From: an uncultured Phascolarctobacterium sp.
Lineage (GTDB): Bacteria > Bacillota > Negativicutes > Acidaminococcales > Acidaminococcaceae
Length of the DNA: 15,987 bases
Direction: 5' to 3'
Assembly: GCA_946002345.1 (NCBI GenBank)
Contig: CAMFZA010000007.1
Location: forward strand, 1 to 15,987
Position numbers and translations under genes: made by a program. Shown piece after piece: positions 12,465 through 15,987 of the stretch. The number at the start of each line of letters is the position of its first letter. The stretch's first letter is position 1. The notes beneath the pieces are model-generated. The model made no database searches. It saw only the letters and a program-made list of their open reading frames with translations, and had not been told where the DNA came from.

Positions 12465-14189
12465 TCAGGCCTCACGGCAGACGCCACAGCGCTTGCAGCT
12501 CGCAAAGCACATGGGAGTAAATTTGCCCTGCTCGCTCTTTACTAGCTCCTGGCGCAAATAGTCCATGGTTACGCCCATATCCAAGTGCTGCCAAGGCAAT
12601 GGTGCCTCCAGTGCCCAAGCCTGCTCTGCCATTGCTTCCGCATCCAGACCATGCTGCTTGAGCACGGTCTTTAAATTGTTGCCCGTGGTATGAGCCTCTA
12701 GCAATAGCTCGCCCAAGCGTCTATCACCCCGGGCTAGCACGGACTGTACCACGGTTTCCTTAAGTGACTCTGTGATTAGCTTCACATGCTTGCTCTTTTT
12801 GAGACCATCATTGAGCATTTTGAAGCGCCTTTTCAGGGTACGCACATTGCACAAGGGTGCCCACTGATAAGGAGTCCAGGGCTTGGGCACAAAGCCATTG
12901 ACGCTAATCACCAATTCACCCTTAGAGCCAAACTCATCCATCTGAGCCCGCATGCGCAAAATCATGGCAATGGTCTCTTCAATATCTGCATCCGTTTCTC
13001 CCGGCAGGCCAATCATGTAATAGAGCTTAATATGGCGCATGCCCTTAGCGGCAGCTAAGGTAATAGCATTGCTAACATGCTCCTCGGTAATACCCTTATT
13101 AATGGCAGCGCGCAGCCGCTCACTGCCTGCCTCTGGGGCCACCGTCATGGTCCGCAAGCCGCTGGCAGCCAGTGCCTCTGTGATCTGCTCCGTCAGCATG
13201 TCAGCACGCATGCTGGCCACACTAAAGGGAATGCCCTGCTGGCACAAATAATCTGTCAGCTCCGCCATCTGGGGATGGTCGCTAACAGCAGCCCCCATCA
13301 GGCCCACCTTCTTGGTACGGGCAGGGCGACGCTCTATATCCGCGATAATCTGCTCCAGTTGGCGTGGACGAGGCTTGCGGAAGCAGTAGCCCGCCATGCA
13401 AAACCGACAATGCCGACCACAGCCCCGAGCTACCTCCACAATATACATATCCTCAAACTCGGTGCCGCTGCTCAAAATAGCAGTGGTGTGGGGATATTTA
13501 TCAATATCGCGCACCCACTGACGCTTGATGGTAGCAGGTGCACTGCAGCCAGCCTTGACCTTTAAAGCGGCAAACTGGCCCTGGGCATCATATTCTGCCT
13601 CGTAAAGGCTGGGCACATAAACCCCAGGAAGAGCGGCCAGCTTGGCCAAACGCTCCTCCTTACTGGAGCCATTATAGATAACATCTAAAATCCTTTGCAC
13701 CGTTTCCTCGCCCTCGCCAATGACAAAGGCATCGGCCACAGCGGCCAAAGGCTCCGGATTAAAGGTAGCACAGGGACCACCGATGATTACGAGGGGCTCG
13801 CGCTGGTTACGCTCCGCTGCCCGCAGCTTAATATTGCCCAAATCCAGCACAGTAAGTAAATTGTCATAATCCATTTCAAAGGACAGCATGACAAAAATCA
13901 CCGCAAAATCGGCTAGGGGCTTGCCTGTTTCCACACTTAAAAGGGGGGTTTTGCTCTTCACATGCTCCTCTATCAGGCGCCGCTCCGGCAAAAAGAAACG
14001 CTCGCAGGCGCTGTCCCCCCGGGCGTTAATCATTTGATATAAAATATGCATCCCCAAATTGGACATTCCCAAATGGTACACATTAGGATAGACAAAGGCC
14101 ACAGGATGGCGCAGCCCCGGCGGATAAACCAGGGCCCCCTCCTCCTGCGCTCTTAATTCTTGTAAATAATTTTTAATCTTCCAGGACAA
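12465..14189 (-). CDS. B12-binding-type radical SAM protein (TIGR03960-like)
   Basis: A 574-aa radical SAM enzyme of unknown substrate. The N-terminal half looks like the cobalamin-binding-like domain of this family (YPNVYHLGMSNLGMHILY, VIIGGPCATFNPEPLA, FVIGEGEE). The 4Fe-4S motif is C257-x3-C261-x2-C264 in EVARGCGRHCRFCMAGYCF. The barrel continues with VSDHPQM, MTVAPEAGSERLR, IKLYYMIGLPGETD and VNGFVPKPWTPYQW. The C-terminus carries a second Cys cluster, C561-x3-C565-x2-C568-x2-C571, which could bind a further cluster. The start is TTG at 14189, with GAGG 8 nt upstream and no better codon in frame. In relatives this protein is often fused or adjacent to a DUF2344 partner; none is visible here, and recQ follows instead. 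Confidence 0.88.
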   Translation of the reverse strand: MSWKIKNYLQELRAQEEGALVYPPGLRHPVAFVYPNVYHLGMSNLGMHILYQMINARGDSACERFFLPERRLIEEHVKSKTPLLSVETGKPLADFAVIFVMLSFEMDYDNLLTVLDLGNIKLRAAERNQREPLVIIGGPCATFNPEPLAAVADAFVIGEGEETVQRILDVIYNGSSKEERLAKLAALPGVYVPSLYEAEYDAQGQFAALKVKAGCSAPATIKRQWVRDIDKYPHTTAILSSGTEFEDMYIVEVARGCGRHCRFCMAGYCFRKPRPRQLEQIIADIERRPARTKKVGLMGAAVSDHPQMAELTDYLCQQGIPFSVASMRADMLTEQITEALAASGLRTMTVAPEAGSERLRAAINKGITEEHVSNAITLAAAKGMRHIKLYYMIGLPGETDADIEETIAMILRMRAQMDEFGSKGELVISVNGFVPKPWTPYQWAPLCNVRTLKRRFKMLNDGLKKSKHVKLITESLKETVVQSVLARGDRRLGELLLEAHTTGNNLKTVLKQHGLDAEAMAEQAWALEAPLPWQHLDMGVTMDYLRQELVKSEQGKFTPMCFASCKRCGVCREA

Positions 14190-14212
14190 AGCTTCTACCT
14201 CGCTCCATAGCT

Positions 14213-14824
14213 TTATTTCCCAAGCTTCTTCTCAAATAGCTCCACAATGGTTTTGAGAACCTTTAGTCGAGCATAATACTTATTGTTGCCCTCTACAACG
14301 GTCCAAGGCGCATAGGAGGTATCCGTGCGCACCAGCATCTCGTTGACGGCCTCTTCATAGGCCTCCCATTTATCACGATTGCGCCAATCCTCATCGGTAA
14401 TCTTCCATTGCTTCATGGGGTCGTTTTGGCGATCAGTAAAGCGGCGCAGCTGCTCCTCCTTATCGATTTGCAGCCAGAATTTGGCGATAGCAAAGCCGTG
14501 CTCTGCCCACTGCTGTTCCATATCCTTGATTTCGTCATAAGCACGCTGCCATTCGTAATCCTTAGCAAAGCCTTCTATGCGCTCCACCATAACCCGTCCA
14601 TACCAGGTTCTGTCAAAAATGGCAATATTGCCTGCCTCAGGCAGATGTACCCAAAAACGCCACAGATAGTGGAACTGGCGCTCCACCACATTGGGAGCGG
14701 AAACAGGATGCACACTAAAGCCCAAGGGGTCCAGAGCCGCCGTCAGGCGGCGAATAGCGCCACCCTTGCCTGCTGCATCCCAACCCTCAAAGCAGATAAC
14801 GGTGGGGAGTTGAGGCAGGAACAT
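14213..14824 (-). CDS. pap: Polyphosphate:AMP phosphotransferase, C-terminal (catalytic) PPK2 domain, separated by TAG
   Basis: Second half of a class II PPK2 enzyme, which transfers phosphate from polyphosphate to AMP. Motifs are FEGWDAAGKGGAIRRL (12-27, intact Walker A), WRFWVHLPEAGNIAIFDR then TWYGRVMVERIEGF (lid and Walker B region), EDWRNRDKW and APWTVVEGNNK. The nominal start is ATG 14824, with no ribosome binding site. The frame is continuous with the upstream half: a TAG at 14840-14842 and five codons (HLQLE) separate them, and without the TAG the product would be about 490 aa, the usual length. The catalytic fold seems nearly complete, so it could work if translated. It ends 23 nt before the radical SAM start. 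Confidence 0.88.
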   Translation of the reverse strand: MFLPQLPTVICFEGWDAAGKGGAIRRLTAALDPLGFSVHPVSAPNVVERQFHYLWRFWVHLPEAGNIAIFDRTWYGRVMVERIEGFAKDYEWQRAYDEIKDMEQQWAEHGFAIAKFWLQIDKEEQLRRFTDRQNDPMKQWKITDEDWRNRDKWEAYEEAVNEMLVRTDTSYAPWTVVEGNNKYYARLKVLKTIVELFEKKLGK

Positions 14825-14839
14825 TTCAAGTTGCAGGTG

Positions 14840-15685
14840 CTAGCGCCGCTGTAGGGACGGAGCCGGCTCCTTGTAATCCTCCTCCTTAGTCAGCTCCTGA
14901 TAAGCATTAATTTTGCCCAAAACATCGTATTTAGTGTTGGGGCGAATTACTGCTGTTGGGGCTGTCACAGGCGTTTTGATGGCCTTTTCCACAGTCTCCA
15001 CAATGGAGGTGATGATTTCGATTTCTGCACTGCGACGGTCATCCGCAGCTATTAAATGCCAGGGTGCATTAACCTTGTCGGTGGCCTCCAGCATCTTTTC
15101 GTATCGCTCCAAATATTCCTCATATTTATCGCTTTCATCAATAGCAGGGCTCACCTCCCGCCAAGCCTTGCCCAAGGTCTTAGCATTTTTGGCAATATTC
15201 TCCTTCTGCTGCTCAGGGGACAAATGCAGAAAATACTTCAGGATGATGTAATTATCATCGGTCAACATCTTTTCGAAGGTATTAATATGATCATAGGAAA
15301 TATTTTGACAGCAGTTAGCATTGCCCTCCTTGCAGTTCACCTCATTGGCAGTTTTCAAATAATACCAGCTACGGTGATACACGGCAATATTTCCCAAAGC
15401 TGGCAAATGCTGCCAAAAGAAGGTAAAGAAGGGCTGCTTGTGCTCCTCCTCATTCATACGCACCGTGGAATAAACATCAAAGCCACGGGCATCCATTTGT
15501 TGCATCATGGTGTTGATAATAGCACTGCGACGGGCGCCACGCCAGCCCTCAAACACGATAATAATGGGCTTTTTAGCCTCTCTTGCCAGGCGCTGCACTA
15601 AGCCTAGCCGCTCGCCCAGCACATCCATCACCTCATTATAGGCGCTTTTGGACAGCTTTTTCTTCATATCCAGCTTTTCCAGCAT
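14840..15685 (-). CDS. pap: Polyphosphate:AMP phosphotransferase, N-terminal domain, ending at in-frame TAG
   Basis: First half (281 aa) of the two-domain enzyme. The fold motifs are IIIVFEGWRGARRSAIINTM (40-59), FFWQHLPALGNIAVYHRSWYY and NAPWHLIAADD. The Walker A equivalent is degenerate (GWRGARRSA instead of GxxxxGKG), as expected of the non-catalytic N-domain of this family. The inter-domain linker ends in PAPSLQRR and then TAG. The ATG at 15685 has GAGGAG about 11 nt upstream; Met7 is another possible start. An 84-nt gap separates it from the preceding partial gene, with no terminator. Type could equally be given as pseudogene together with the downstream half. Confidence 0.85.
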   Translation of the reverse strand: MLEKLDMKKKLSKSAYNEVMDVLGERLGLVQRLAREAKKPIIIVFEGWRGARRSAIINTMMQQMDARGFDVYSTVRMNEEEHKQPFFTFFWQHLPALGNIAVYHRSWYYLKTANEVNCKEGNANCCQNISYDHINTFEKMLTDDNYIILKYFLHLSPEQQKENIAKNAKTLGKAWREVSPAIDESDKYEEYLERYEKMLEATDKVNAPWHLIAADDRRSAEIEIITSIVETVEKAIKTPVTAPTAVIRPNTKYDVLGKINAYQELTKEEDYKEPAPSLQRR

Positions 15686-15769
15686 ACTTCATCCATCTCC
15701 TCAAAACCTTTGCCGCTGCCCTTTGCTTGCCCAAAAAGCAGCAGCATAAAAATATCTACCTCGAAGCTT

Positions 15770-15987
15770 TTATATTTCCTCGGTGCCGTAGGGCTTCAGG
15801 CTCCTAGGCTTGTCCAGCACCTGGGCCATAATAAAGCCATTGACTAGAGCAGCATGCTTCAGCTTCACCTTGGGCTTGGCCTGCTCCTGCCCTTGCCCGT
15901 AACGAGCACTAAAGGCAGCAGCCTGCTTATTGAACAGCTCCTCGTTATAGCTGTAGTCACCCGGGGGGTCCCAAAGACGCCTGCGAT
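15770..15987 (-). CDS. C-terminus of an unrecognised protein (partial)
   Basis: An open frame enters from the right edge and ends at TAA 15770-15772 after 72 codons. It reads RRRLWDPPGDYSYNEELFNK, then a polar Gln/Lys-rich linker (YGQGQEQAKPKVKLK) and a final helix-like AALVNGFIMAQVLDKPRSL. I do not recognise it with confidence. The pattern of a hydrophobic stretch followed by LxKPRxL recalls C-terminal tails of some small Firmicute proteins. Codon use is like that of the following gene, and both probably belong to the same leftward transcript. Confidence 0.6.
   Translation of the reverse strand, partial: RRRLWDPPGDYSYNEELFNKQAAAFSARYGQGQEQAKPKVKLKHAALVNGFIMAQVLDKPRSLKPYGTEEI

Noticed and set aside
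10441..15685. Alternative genetic code (TGA = Trp or TAG = sense)
   Set aside because: trmL, queD, folK and the radical SAM gene end normally at TGA and folP ends at TAG, so the two in-frame stops are better seen as individual lesions or local readthrough.
15686..15769. GCTGCTGC/GCAGCGGC inverted repeat and a 27-codon ORF between the partial gene and pap
   Set aside because: There is no T-run to make a terminator, and the short ORF overlaps the pap start with no family resemblance.

Overview
The window looks like chromosomal DNA from a Firmicute, most likely of the diderm Negativicutes type (Acidaminococcaceae-like; inferred from gene content and style, genus not determinable here). Pointers are a compact type IV pilus/type II secretion-like assembly operon, clostridial-type metabolic genes (FolE2, QueD, UPF0173 hydrolase) and a Hol_Tox/TxpA-BsrE-type type I toxin. 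Nearly all genes lie on the minus strand. Stop codons TAA, TAG and TGA all end genes, so the code looks standard.

Layout. 1-2147 (-): prepilin peptidase, a GspL-like PilM-PilN protein and a PilO-like protein that runs off the left edge. 2307-4685 (-): phosphoenolpyruvate synthase with its own promoter, a palindrome over the -10 box and a terminator. 4836-5127: a compact type I toxin-antitoxin locus with two convergent promoters, a 26-aa membrane toxin and an antisense RNA of about 85 nt; no longer reading frame covers it. 5150-5365 (+): a 71-aa orphan ORF followed by a strong terminator. 5441-6402: palindromic repeats, two of them related copies flanking folK. 5681-10234 (-): an operon of glucosaminidase, trmL, queD, folE2, folP and, beyond a repeat, folK, with most genes overlapping. 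10441-11112 (+): a UPF0173 metallo-hydrolase interrupted by an in-frame TGA. 11215-15685 (-): a short RecQ, a B12-type radical SAM protein and a polyphosphate:AMP phosphotransferase split by an in-frame TAG. 15770-15987 (-): the C-terminus of an unrecognised protein.

The folE2-queD-folP-folK set supplies most steps from GTP to dihydropteroate but contains no folB. The QueD protein carries both the Cys of 6-carboxytetrahydropterin synthase and the Glu of PTPS-III in one C-E-x-x-H-G-H motif, so it may serve as the aldolase bypass.

Most worth a second look: (1) the type I toxin-antitoxin locus, with a UUCG hairpin masking the toxin Shine-Dalgarno and an 11-bp inverted repeat at the 5' ends of both RNAs; (2) the dual-motif QueD in a folate operon; (3) two genes broken by single in-frame stops plus a third whose signal peptide is out of frame with any normal start; (4) the palindromic repeat pair, one copy of which encodes the end of folK.
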